A stretch of DNA of 62,000 nucleotides from assembly GCF_000003815.2 (NCBI RefSeq), contig NC_049990.1, positions 1,665,819 to 1,727,818 of the forward strand. Direction: 5' to 3'. This document shows positions 11,957 to 23,073 of the stretch, piece by piece. The notes below the pieces were generated by a model. It saw nothing but the letters and a program-made list of their open reading frames with translations, was not told where the DNA came from and searched no databases. The position numbers and the translations under genes are program-made. Numbering within the stretch: the stretch's first letter is position 1; each line of letters starts with the position of its first letter. The DNA is from Branchiostoma floridae. Lineage: Eukaryota > Chordata > Leptocardii > Amphioxiformes > Branchiostomatidae.

Positions 11957-13468
11957 AGCACCTACATGAAAATCATATTCAAAGTTTTAGTCCATTTTAC
12001 TCATGCATTTTACGAGAGCCATTAAAAAATACAAGTAGGAATAAAAAGAATACCCAAGTAAATAAAAAAATACAAGTAGGAATAAAAAGAATACCCAAGT
12101 AAAGCTAGTTCATCTTTATCCGCCTTTAGGATATATAGGATAACCTAATCTTTGTTTTTAAGCGAAAATACGCTATTTAGCCATAACTACTGCATACATA
12201 AAACAGTTCAATAACTTATCCCTAAATACTGTTTTCATTAAACAAAGGATAAAAGTAATTAATTTCCGGTATCAGATAACGTTACCTGTAAGCCACATAT
12301 TATCGCACCTGCGTGCTAGAAAAGTCATCTACCTAAAGCTCAGCCATGACAACTAACATTGACAGGGAAGTCTGACCTCTAAAGTGTCCTTATAGAGCAT
12401 AAAAGAAGATTCCACACGACACAAAAAGTTACATCTAAACAAATATCATTGACCTTTGACCCCCTGCACTGTGATTGGCCGCATCCAAATAACCTTTGTG
12501 TGTTCTATACACACAAAGCATTCCTAAAATTATGTTTTTTTCCAACATAATAGAAAGTCGTGTACCTTTTACCTGTAACACCCAGTTCTAAAATACCAAT
12601 ATTTCTTGAGGGAAAAGACTTTAGAGTTAAAAAGGACAGCTGCACCTGCGTGGATATGTGACCTTTGCCCCCCCCCCCCCTCCCCCACACACTTAGAAAA
12701 CAGTGTGCAGGGGACTTCTAAAACTTTCACCTAGAGACATTGAAATTTAAGAACAGGCTAAAAAGATTTCTTATTACGCTTATTGTGAGTATTATGTGAG
12801 TGAATGAGTGCGTGAGTGCGTGAGTGAGTGAGTGAGTGAGTGAGTGAGTGAGTGAGTGAGTGAGTGAGTGAGTGAGTGAGTGAGTGAGTGAGTGAGTGAA
12901 TGCGTTTTCAAGTTCTGATGGGAGTTAGGCAATGAGGGAAAGTGAGTGAGAGAGTGAGTGGTAAAGGATAGTCAAAAAATATGATTGATTTCAACATACT
13001 CTATTTAACTATACCTTTATTTAGATTGCAACAAGTACAATGCATTGTGAACACTAGGCAACACACTTTCAAAGCGTTACATGCAAACTTCATCGCTTGT
13101 ATGGCCACTCCCAATCCTCATGCAAAACACATAACTCTGTAACCAACAATCCTCGGAAAAACTTGGCGCTACGTTCTTGAGTTTGACAAACATTGCAGGG
13201 CGAGGGTGTAAACTTATACAGGTGGTGCGTGCAGTACGCTTATACTTATCCCAGTGGATTATGGATATACAAAAATGTATATATACAATAAAGGTCTTCA
13301 TTCATTAAACACTGCATTTGCCCAGCTACGGAGAAATGTGACCTCAGGTTACTAAGCCAAACCAGCCGTGAACATCGATTCTCTTGCAGATTATCTGGGC
13401 CTATTGATTATAAGGAGTGATCACGCTCGTCCTGCTATTGTTTTTTTTTTTCAATGGGGGAGGGGTTC
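11957..13468. other. Intergenic region between lectin and RTK-A
   Basis: No gene recognised. It holds a possible foldback element (about 12103-12262; left arm CTAGTTCATCTTTATCC, related to the element near 60220), a short direct repeat at 12020-12100 (ACAAGTAGGAATAAAAAGAA twice) and a long GTGA microsatellite. Confidence 0.5.
12795..12958. repeat. (GTGA)n microsatellite
   Basis: About 110 bases of nearly pure GTGA/GAGT repeats, with degenerate flanks on both sides. Confidence 0.95.
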
Positions 13469-13644
13469 TAATCTCCAAGCAGATCCTACGGTAGCATAAG
13501 ATATTAATTATCAAAAGCTGGCAGAGGAGTGAAGCCGGCTTAGGAGGGGGTTTTTGCTTCCGGCAAATGGACACCCCTTGGCTGACTACACTCCTTGGCC
13601 AGTTTGGTACTACTTATGCCATTGTAAGATCTGCTTGAAGATTA
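13469..13644. mobile_element. Foldback MITE upstream of RTK-A
   Basis: Begins TAATCTCCAAGCAGATCCTA and ends TAAGATCTGCTTGAAGATTA, which are inverted copies. The same terminal family appears at 25458-25545, 36790-36876, 42455-42490 and 45719-45842. No coding capacity. Confidence 0.8.
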
Positions 13645-13857
13645 GAGGGGTTCAGCTATGCACTGCAGACAGAGATTTACGACGATTTGCCAACGCTTCC
13701 GCCAGTCTTCAAGTGTGGGAGACATATGCTGGGAGACCTCCAGTTGGTGTTTTTGCAAACAAGGTGGAAGAGAACAAGTCATAAACCTATCGTATAAAAG
13801 AATTGAACACTCTGCCCAGTATTGTTGGAAATTTTTGTTAGGCAAGGGTCGATGACC

Positions 13858-13950
13858 TCACGTGCACCTGGTGCGAATGAACTTTCAAACACGCCCCATG
13901 GCACACACTGGAATTGTGACGTCATAGTTTCCTGATGTGACGTCACATGG
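13858..13950 (+). promoter_or_regulatory. RTK-A upstream region with paired CRE sites and an E-box
   Basis: Two perfect TGACGTCA palindromes at 13917-13924 and 13938-13945, preceded by CTCACGTG near 13858-13864. The same arrangement stands upstream of the inverted paralog RTK-B (45493-45500, 45521-45528 and CACGTG near 45578), with recognisable homology between them (CTTTCAAAACG-type block). TGACGTCA is the CREB/ATF consensus. Conservation between paralogs supports function, but the sites lie about 370 bases from the ATG and a 5' UTR start is not defined. Confidence 0.55.
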
Positions 13951-14318
13951 CGGCTAAAGTAAGTAAGTAACCACTCGACTTGGCGGCGCCAATAGAGCAG
14001 AGCGGTAACCGCCTCATGGCACAGCGTTACCAGTCCTGTACTTGTAGTTGAGGGAGAGAAGCTCGTCGGGTAGATTTAGTGTAGAAGTGCGCACCAGAGC
14101 ACATGCACACGCTTCACACAGGAAGTGTGCTAAGCTCTTTCAAGGAACTCGTGTTAGGTGGGGCTCTTCAAACAAGGAAACGCGGGACCGCAACCACCCA
14201 AGTTAACAAGACCGCGCATACGGGGTTCGGAACTCAGACAAGCAGGCGGTAGCTGGGATTTGAACCACCGACGGGATCCAAAAGAGGGACCCTCAAGGAT
14301 TCGTCAAGACGGGTCACC

Positions 14319-17300
14319 ATGACAGCGGCATGTTGGTTACTCCAGACGGCTCTGATCGCCATGGTTCTGTCTCCTGTACTGGTCGGGAGGGGGCTCGGAC
14401 AAACAGGTGAGACAAACACGGCAAACTATGGTAGAAGTTGACAAACTTTTTCATCTGATCTGTGTTTTTTAAAATTCTTTTCAAGCGTCGCTACGTTTAC
14501 TGAACGGATTGTCTTCCCAAGGTACGAAGTCAGAGGTTTGGGTCAGACTTTTTGACTTCTCTTTCTCTTCAAACTGTTCGTTACTGTGTAAATCTTTCAA
14601 GTGACAAGACAGCTGCTTTATTTGTGCGACATGCACATCCCCCTAAGGAATTATTAGAACAACTCACGGATGTCTACATCTACATATCCAAGGACGTTAT
14701 ATAACGTCCTTGACATATCTATACCCCCATATAACCCCACGAGGGGCATAGTAGGGGGGGGGGGTGTTTAGCTGGGTCCCGGGTCCTGGCACGGAAGGAC
14801 TCAACGTTGGGATCACTTACAACCGTGCCAGGCAGGGCGTTCCACTCAGAGATGGTTCGTGGAAAAAAAGAAAGTCTGTATGTGTCGGTACGGGCGAAGA
14901 CGGGCTGGTATTTGTGCTTGGCTACCCCGGGTGCGCCCTTGGGCTGGTTTGAGTATGTTGGTTGTGTCTATATTAATATTACTGTTAACTGCTTTGTAGA
15001 AAAGGGTGAGGCGGGGATGTGTTGTACAAAATCCAGCTGTCCTGTGTAGATCCTAGGATGTTGGAGTTTTCTTGTACATGAGGGGTCTCATCTGCTTTCC
15101 CATGGGGTACAATCTACAACTGTTTAAGTCAGGGGTTAACACACATCTTTCTTTACTATACAGTATTGTAACCCAAAACGTCTAAGTGGCTCCAACAGCC
15201 TTGTTTTGCGGTGAACTCTAAGTAAATAAAAAAAGATCCTAGGATATTGGAGTTTTCTTTTACATGAGGGGTCTCGTCAGCTTATCCATCTGCTTACAAC
15301 AGCAGAAGCTCTAGAAAAAATGTCTGATAGACATCAAATGATAATAATAATAGAACTTTTTTGCACGACATTTGTACATGGTACAATGTATGGCAACAAG
15401 TATTACACAAAGTACAAAATTGGTGTATAGAATAAGACCTAACATCCTTATTAACATAGCAAAAAGGGCTAAAACAAGATATAATGTTACAATCGAGTTG
15501 GGCTAATCATGGCTTTCATTATTCTTTCTAATAACAAAGCAGTCAAATGTAAGCAGGTGATACTTTAATGATGTAAAAAAAACTCCAATACCTATAATAT
15601 CATATATTCTAAAACCTGATAAAATCATTTTTTGTTGTAGTAGGTCCTATTGGGTCTGGAATAACTTCTCCGAATCCGAGGACAAATATGCAACAAAGAT
15701 GATGTCGTCTTTAACTACCGAAACATCTACCTAAACACCAAATCTGTGTTAAACCTGTGACAATAGCAGCAGCTATTAGACGAGTCAGTGAGTTAATGAT
15801 CTCTTTGCGTAAAAGCGTTTTCATGGAGAATTTATACCATTTCATTCACTATTACAAACACAGACTTAGAGGCGAGCTTAGTACAGGAGTAATATCGTGC
15901 AGGTAATGTTTGCAAACTTTCTTAGGCCCTGTTGGTGTAGTTGTATGAATGGCATCCTCTCGAGACCCTAAAACTAATGCGAGATTGCAAAATAAAGATA
16001 CGCAGATATATAAGTGATATACGTTAAACAGCCTAATTCATTGGGTACCTACTGGCTGGCAAAATACACCAGATGGTTATTATTATTATATACCGAACAA
16101 CAGATTCGTCATTTGCCAAGCAAAGGTTCGGCCTCGGCTGTTTTTTACGCGTTTTAGACGATTTCATAGGGCTTCTATTTTGTATCTTTTTTCATGTCCG
16201 CCAAACCTCTTCCTAGAGAGTAGCATTCTACGCTATCCTACTTTCTTTTTGCAATCTACGGCATACATTTCCTAATTCGGCAGCTGCTTTATACGACTTG
16301 TAGTATGGTCTCAAATGTCCATTTTGTTTGGAAACAGACGAAAATTGATATGTCCGTGCGGATGGCATCCATGCAATCGACTTAACTTGGCCTAACTCTC
16401 ACAAACCGGCACCGTGTTAGCCGGGTTTATTTTCTTTTACTTCTCCGTGATGACGAAATGTACAGCAACCAAAGTATTTCAAACAAAGGACTTTGCAAGT
16501 GACGAACTATGCTACGAAGTAATAAAACATTGTTTACCTTTAATATGTAAAGTCAAGCATAACACACCATATCCATGTACTGTACGTGTGTAAGTAACAC
16601 TTCAACTCGGTGATTTTACTACCGAACCGGACAAGGAAACAAAAGTATGTCCGGGCTGTGAATTATATTGAAAGTTCATTGCAAGTTCATACCTGGGTGC
16701 TAATTGCAAGTAAACGGTAGAAACGTAGAAGACATACATGTAACAATGAACAGTGATAAACATTATTGTAAAAGAGGATACTCGAAGTCTATTGTTGACT
16801 TTTTTCTAAACGGGTTGGGGTTGATTTGATGTCTTTTATATACAAACCGAAAAAAAAGTGAAATGATGAAAAAAAAGCGAGGAGCTTTTAAAAGAATTGA
16901 TTTGAAAGCTCCTTGAGAAAAAGGAGACGCCGTGATATGAGCTCGCCACAAAAAAAAAGATTTTATATCATGCCACTGTTGTTCAAGGCCTTTATTTTAG
17001 CATTACCATTAAGCGAGATGAATATGAATGCAAGGAATAAAAAAAAGGTCTGTTAATTTCTAGCAACTTCTCTGTTCCAGTCTTTTCTTTAGTATCATAT
17101 ACTTAGCATCTGTGAGCTCTGTCATATTTGTTAGTTCTTCCTCGTTTTAATTGACCTTCAGAGATCCAAAATGGCGGCACCGTTTACGTCACAGCGGGTT
17201 CTAACGCCGAGCTGCAGTGGACCTACGCACTGCCAGCTGGTATCACACCGCTGTTCCAAACATGGAAGAAGCTACCAGACACGGGCATCGCCAGCAGGAC

Positions 17301-20300
17301 CAACATTGTGTATATTTCCCAGGCTTATCAGGTAGGGAGCTCTTTTCACCCGTTTAATAAGTAACTTTGTGTACTTTTGTGTAGAGTACACAATGTTGTT
17401 TCCATAACGTTTGGTCTTGACAAAAAATGACAAAAAAATGCCCCTTACCCTAGTATATGAAAGATACTTTATCATTTAGGGGTTATTTCGTTTTCGTTAC
17501 GTAGAAAAGACACGCTCGTAACTAATGTTAACGGCGAAGGTAAATAAAGTCCAATGGCGGCCTCCTGACGACAGTGGCTTGTTATCCACTGTGTCTAGGG
17601 CACGGTATTGGGGACGGAGCATAACTCTATCCTCCCATTAGCATTTACCTCCCCAACCGAAGTCGGGTTTTACACCTGAGTGGAGTGAGCAAGGCCGTGT
17701 AGAGTGCCTTATGTAAGAATACAAGATTGGTAGCATGGCAGGTCCTCTGACTTCTGGGTCAAATATCCTACAGTTACCCCACACGAGTATTTTTATTCTT
17801 TGCAAGGACGGGTAGAGTTGTTTGGAGACTCTAGCTGTCGAATGCCCTCCTAAAATAGGGCTTGAGTTTAACTGTAATGTTGTGTAGAATCAACAGGCGG
17901 TGTTTATGTAACCCTCACGTTGAGCATATGTGAGCAAAGCAAATGGTTTGTATAAGTGATGGCCATGTAACGCTGAGGATCCAAGTCGTGATTCTCTTTA
18001 AAAAACACATAGCCCAAGCAACAAAACAGACTGGTTCATGTTGTTTTTTCATAGGGCCGGGTAGAGTTGTTTGGAGACTCGGGCTTGCGGCTCATGAACG
18101 TCACTACAGCTGATTCCGGAACCTACCAGCTCTACATGGTGTCGTCTGACGGGGCGTCACTGACCTTGCAGCTGACCCTTCAAGGTCAGCGTTCATTCCT
18201 TTACGGTGTAGCAAAAGAACCGTGATTTTTTTGTCAGCATGAGAGAAAATCTAAGTCGGTAGGTTACATAATGAGGAAAAATAAACTTATTCTACCTCAA
18301 GAAGTTTTACTCAACAGAATTTTCGACCTAACTTTCAGTCTTATCCAGCTATACGTAAGGAACAGTAGTTTACTGAATCGACTGCGGTGATATGATGGGA
18401 AACATTCATTAAAGATAGCTAGATTATGTATAATGTATATATGTAGCTGAACATTTGATAATCAAATACTTTGTAATTTCTATAAAAAATTACTTTTTCT
18501 CGCTGTTTTAGTCGTAGCTGTACCGGATACGACTCCAGGATTGACGCTGGATTCAACAACAGCGTCAACAACACCGGGCGCATCTAACCAGCCCTCTACT
18601 CAAGTTCAAACTCAGACGGCTTCAACAATAACACAGACACAAGCACTTCAGACTCAGGCGCCTTCCACAACAACAGCGCAAGCACTGATTACCACACACG
18701 TTACAACCACAACCCCAACAACTACACCGACAACTACACCGACAACAACAACAATGACAACAACTACACCGACAACAACACCGACAAGGCCATCCCTCGC
18801 CTCAACGGCAAGCCAAACACCTACAGCGACTCAGACTTCCACACTGGGCACAACTACGCCGGTAACAACCACCCAAGCGACAACGACTAAGCCAACAACA
18901 ATGGCAACGCATCCTTCGTATGCTTCAACGGAAACCCAAACTCAGGCATCAACACACGGGACCACACTGGGCACAACTACGCCGATGACAACAACCCGAA
19001 CAACAACGACAAAGCCAACAACAATGGCAACGCATCCTTCGTATGCTTCAACGGAAACCCAAACTCAGGCATCAACACATGGGATCACACTGGGCACAAC
19101 TACGCCGATGACAACCACTCGAGCAACAACTACTCAGCCAACAACCATGGCAACGCATCCTTCGTATGCTTCAATGGCAACCCAAACTCAGGCATCAACA
19201 CATGGGACCACACTGGGCACAACTACGCCGATGACAACCACCCGAGCAACAACTACTCAGCCAACAACAATGGCAACGCATCCTTCGTATGCTTCAACGG
19301 AAGCCCAAACTCAGGCATCAACACATGGGACCACACTGGGCACAACTACGCCGATGACAACAACCCAAGCAACAACGACTCAGTCAACAACCACGGCAAC
19401 GCATGCGTCTCATGCTTCAACGGCAACCCCGACAACCCAAACAACTACAACCCAAACAGCTACACCAACCCAAACAACTACATCGTTTGTAACAACAACC
19501 AGGCCAACTCAAGGTAGTACTTTCCCCTCACAACACCCGACAACAGTAACATACGCATCTACACAGACACTAACTCAGGCTACCACACTTGGAACAACGA
19601 CAATCCAAGCAACATCACCGACAACTGTAATTACAACCCGACCCAGCACGACAGCCACACCTGCAAATACAACGTCTGTTGCAACGCCCCTTGCATATAC
19701 AACGACTCCGGTTGCAACCACGGCACCAACAACTGCACTGTCAGGTACAGGTCTGGAACATTTCATAATTCTGAATGTCGCAAAAACAACGCGTAAAACA
19801 CATTGAACCTACCCCTTACATTTGCTTAGTTATTATTCAACTGGCATTTGTATCATTAATAGAATCAAACTATGATTTTCTTACCATATTTCCCCCCAAT
19901 TCCTGCAGTAGAAAACGATGTTTACCTTCTCGACGACGGCATTACCGAGGTTATGGCCGGCGGGCCTGCACAGCTGAACTGGACCTACAGTCTCCGTCCT
20001 GACAGCATCATCATCCACCGGGTCTGGAGGGACCATGACGGAAACTACATCATGCGCCGGATTGGGAACGTAGTTATCCGTTACGACGAATACAAGGTAA
20101 GTGTTGTTCTCTTAGTGGACAAAATCGATGCTGTTTTGACGATGAATTTATAAATTTGGCACTGTCTCATTGTTTCATTCCTTTCGTCAGATGTCTTTTG
20201 TTAACGGGTGTTCCAGTATCGCTAATTCACTTTTTGTCCACGGGCCGGGGTACCTTTCGGGGTATTTAGATATAGCAATTTTACGGACTATGCTTTTGAG

Positions 20301-23042
20301 TCATAATATTTTCAAAATATTGCAGTATAAAATCACCGTCCGTCGACTTAACTTCTTGTGTTTTTGTCGACAAACATTGCAGATAAAGGTAAAGTATCGT
20401 TACGATTGACGGTACAAACGTACGTCATACTGGAACAAACGTAAACGAGGGTCTGCATGCTCTTTTCCGTAAGGCGTAGGCAGGCCTTTTTAATTCCCGT
20501 AATTCGTAGGGTAAGCTATTTTATTTCACGTAATTCGTAGTGAGGATGGCAAATTTACCGTAAAGCGTAGCCAGTGTATTTCACGTAAGGCGTAATCTAG
20601 CCTAAAAATTTCACGTAAAGCGTAATTAAGCCTAAAAATTACCCGTAAATCGTAGCTGGCCTCCCAAATTTCGTAAGTCGAAACGTAGTCTACCAGTAAA
20701 TGGTAAAAATATGGTATATACCCTCAAAAATCTTCCTTTTTTTTGCAAATAGAAATGTCATTGAAGTTAGCTTAGTCTGCCAGCAAAATTTGCCCATCAG
20801 AATGCAGGAAATGTCATTTTAGAGGGTCAAGATTTCAAAATTTCCATGGTCCTCCTTGTGCCGCCTCGCGCCTTTGGAACTCGAAATTCTGAAAATATGT
20901 TGGGGATGTGTGTCAACCTCAAAGATCTGTTTTGCTAATAGAAATTTGCCCATCAAAATGCACAAAATATCGTTTTATAGAGGGTCAAGATTTCAAAATT
21001 TAGCCGGATCTCCTTTGCCACTCTATTCACCTTCGGTCATCGACTTCGTAAAAAATATGTATCATGGCTGGGGGATGTGACGTGTCAACCTCAAACACAT
21101 TTTTTACTGATAGAAATGTAATTTCACTTAGTTTTCTATAATAGCCAAAAAAACTGGCGTTTCACGGGGGCAGGATTTCAAAATTTTCCCGGACTCTCCT
21201 TCGGCGCTCGACGTTGCAAAAATAAGTTGGCTGGCGTCACCCTCATAAGCTTACGCTGAACCCCTGGGACTCTTTAATTAGAAATGCCATTTAACTTAGC
21301 TTTGTTTGCCAGCGAAAATTTCCCTTCAAAATGCAGGGAATAGTGTTTCAGAGAGTCAAAATTTCAATCTTTCTTGCGGAGCACGACCCCGCCTCTGTCG
21401 AGTGTTGGCTTCCAGAATTTAGCGTAAACCGTTGTCAGCCTGTCTGAATTTAGCGTAAAACGTTGCCTACCTTCGTGAATTTAACGTAAAGCGTTGTCGA
21501 CCGTCCCGAATTTAGCGTAAAGCGTTGTCAGGACCCCCCATGCAGACCCTCGTAAACGAAGAACATTCAGCAATGGAAAGCTCCTAGTAGTGCTATTAGG
21601 ATGTAAACACTGGAACACAAGTAGCGAAATGTTTTGTATTCAGCGCCAAATAGAGGCAATAACAGCAACACCTAATGAAGAACAAATATAAACAAAAATG
21701 TGTAAACGCATTTACTTCTCACTGGTTAGGGCCGAGTGAGTCTTATAGGTGACTCCAGTCTGCTGTTGAACGGGACCGGCCCAGCAGACGCGGGAAACTT
21801 CACCTTCACGGCTTCCTTCTCTGACGTCACTGAAGATGAAGAGGAGAGACAACTCATCGTGCACTGTAGGTTAAAAATAGAAAGTAACCCTTCTAGGAAA
21901 AAATAGAGAAATAAATCAGGCAATGATGTGAAAGTGAATTTATATGGCGGCCTCCGGTTTTGGGTGGTTACCTTAATTTTGCAACTACGTCAAAAGTGGA
22001 ATTTATCAATGGTGATGAATGCTAGGTAAGTGTGATAATAGTTGCTTTAATTTTATTTTTCGGTATTTGATGTTTTAGGCAACCATAACCAGACTTACCT
22101 GTCATAATCGGTATTGCATAGGAAACCATTCACAGACCATGAAGTTAGCAACCATTAACAGACTTACCTGGTATTTACCATCTTTGGTAAATCACTTTGT
22201 CCGTCTTCACTTGTGTGCATTGTTATGTATACTTTGGTGTGTAATGTCTTTACCACATGGTTGTAGACTGTGATACTTCTTGTCTTGAAACATTAAGATG
22301 TATCTTTTCCGTTTAACAAAGACGCTCCCAAAGTACCACAAGTAGAGATGACGCCGGGTCCCATTGTAACGGAAGGCGACACCGTGGTGCTGCAAGCCAC
22401 ATCCGACAGTTTCCCGCCTGCCAAATACACATGGAGAAGGTTGGACGGCATTCTTCCAAGCACTGCTGTGGTAAACGCCACTCTCGGAACCTTGACCATC
22501 ACAGGAGTCACACTGGAAGACTCCGGCACATATACGGTAGTTGCCGAGAACTACTTGGGCAACTCGTCGGTCAGCAATGTCACATTTGAAGTCTGTAAGT
22601 TCATCCCTCGAAGTCCTAGATACAACACTTACCTTTATATTTTAATCGTTTATCAGTAAAACTATTCAGTAAATGAATAAGACACAAAGGTATTTAACTG
22701 TTTTACCTTCAAAGGAAGACATTCTTCATTTTCATGTTCTTATTCTCCTGTTTGTGGATAAATATTTGGATGAAAATTACAGTTTTTTTGTCTTATTTGT
22801 AAACCGTAGGGCTGCAACCAAACCTTGTAGCTGCGCATGCGATTCCACCTCTTTGGGAAAATATAGCAGTTCCAACAGGTAAGGCGCTGTTTATAGCGAG
22901 TCAGAAATCAATCTTCTTTGAGCGATAAGTATCTGTTGCCAGCGTCTAGTCATTTGGAACTGAGGACGACAGAAAATCTTCGTTGAACATAGCTCAATGT
23001 AACTAGAAAGAATATGTGCGTGTGTGAGTGAGTGTGCGTGTA

Positions 23043-23073
<31 letters not shown>

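Noticed and set aside
14234-14419. Minus-strand ORF over RTK-A exon 1
   Set aside because: Antisense shadow of the signal-peptide exon, which is conserved in RTK-B.
18541-19806. A separate 421-aa Thr-rich gene
   Set aside because: The open frame is exon 4 of RTK-A (18512-19744) plus run-through past the donor at 19745; acceptor, donor and phases fit the receptor gene and its paralog.
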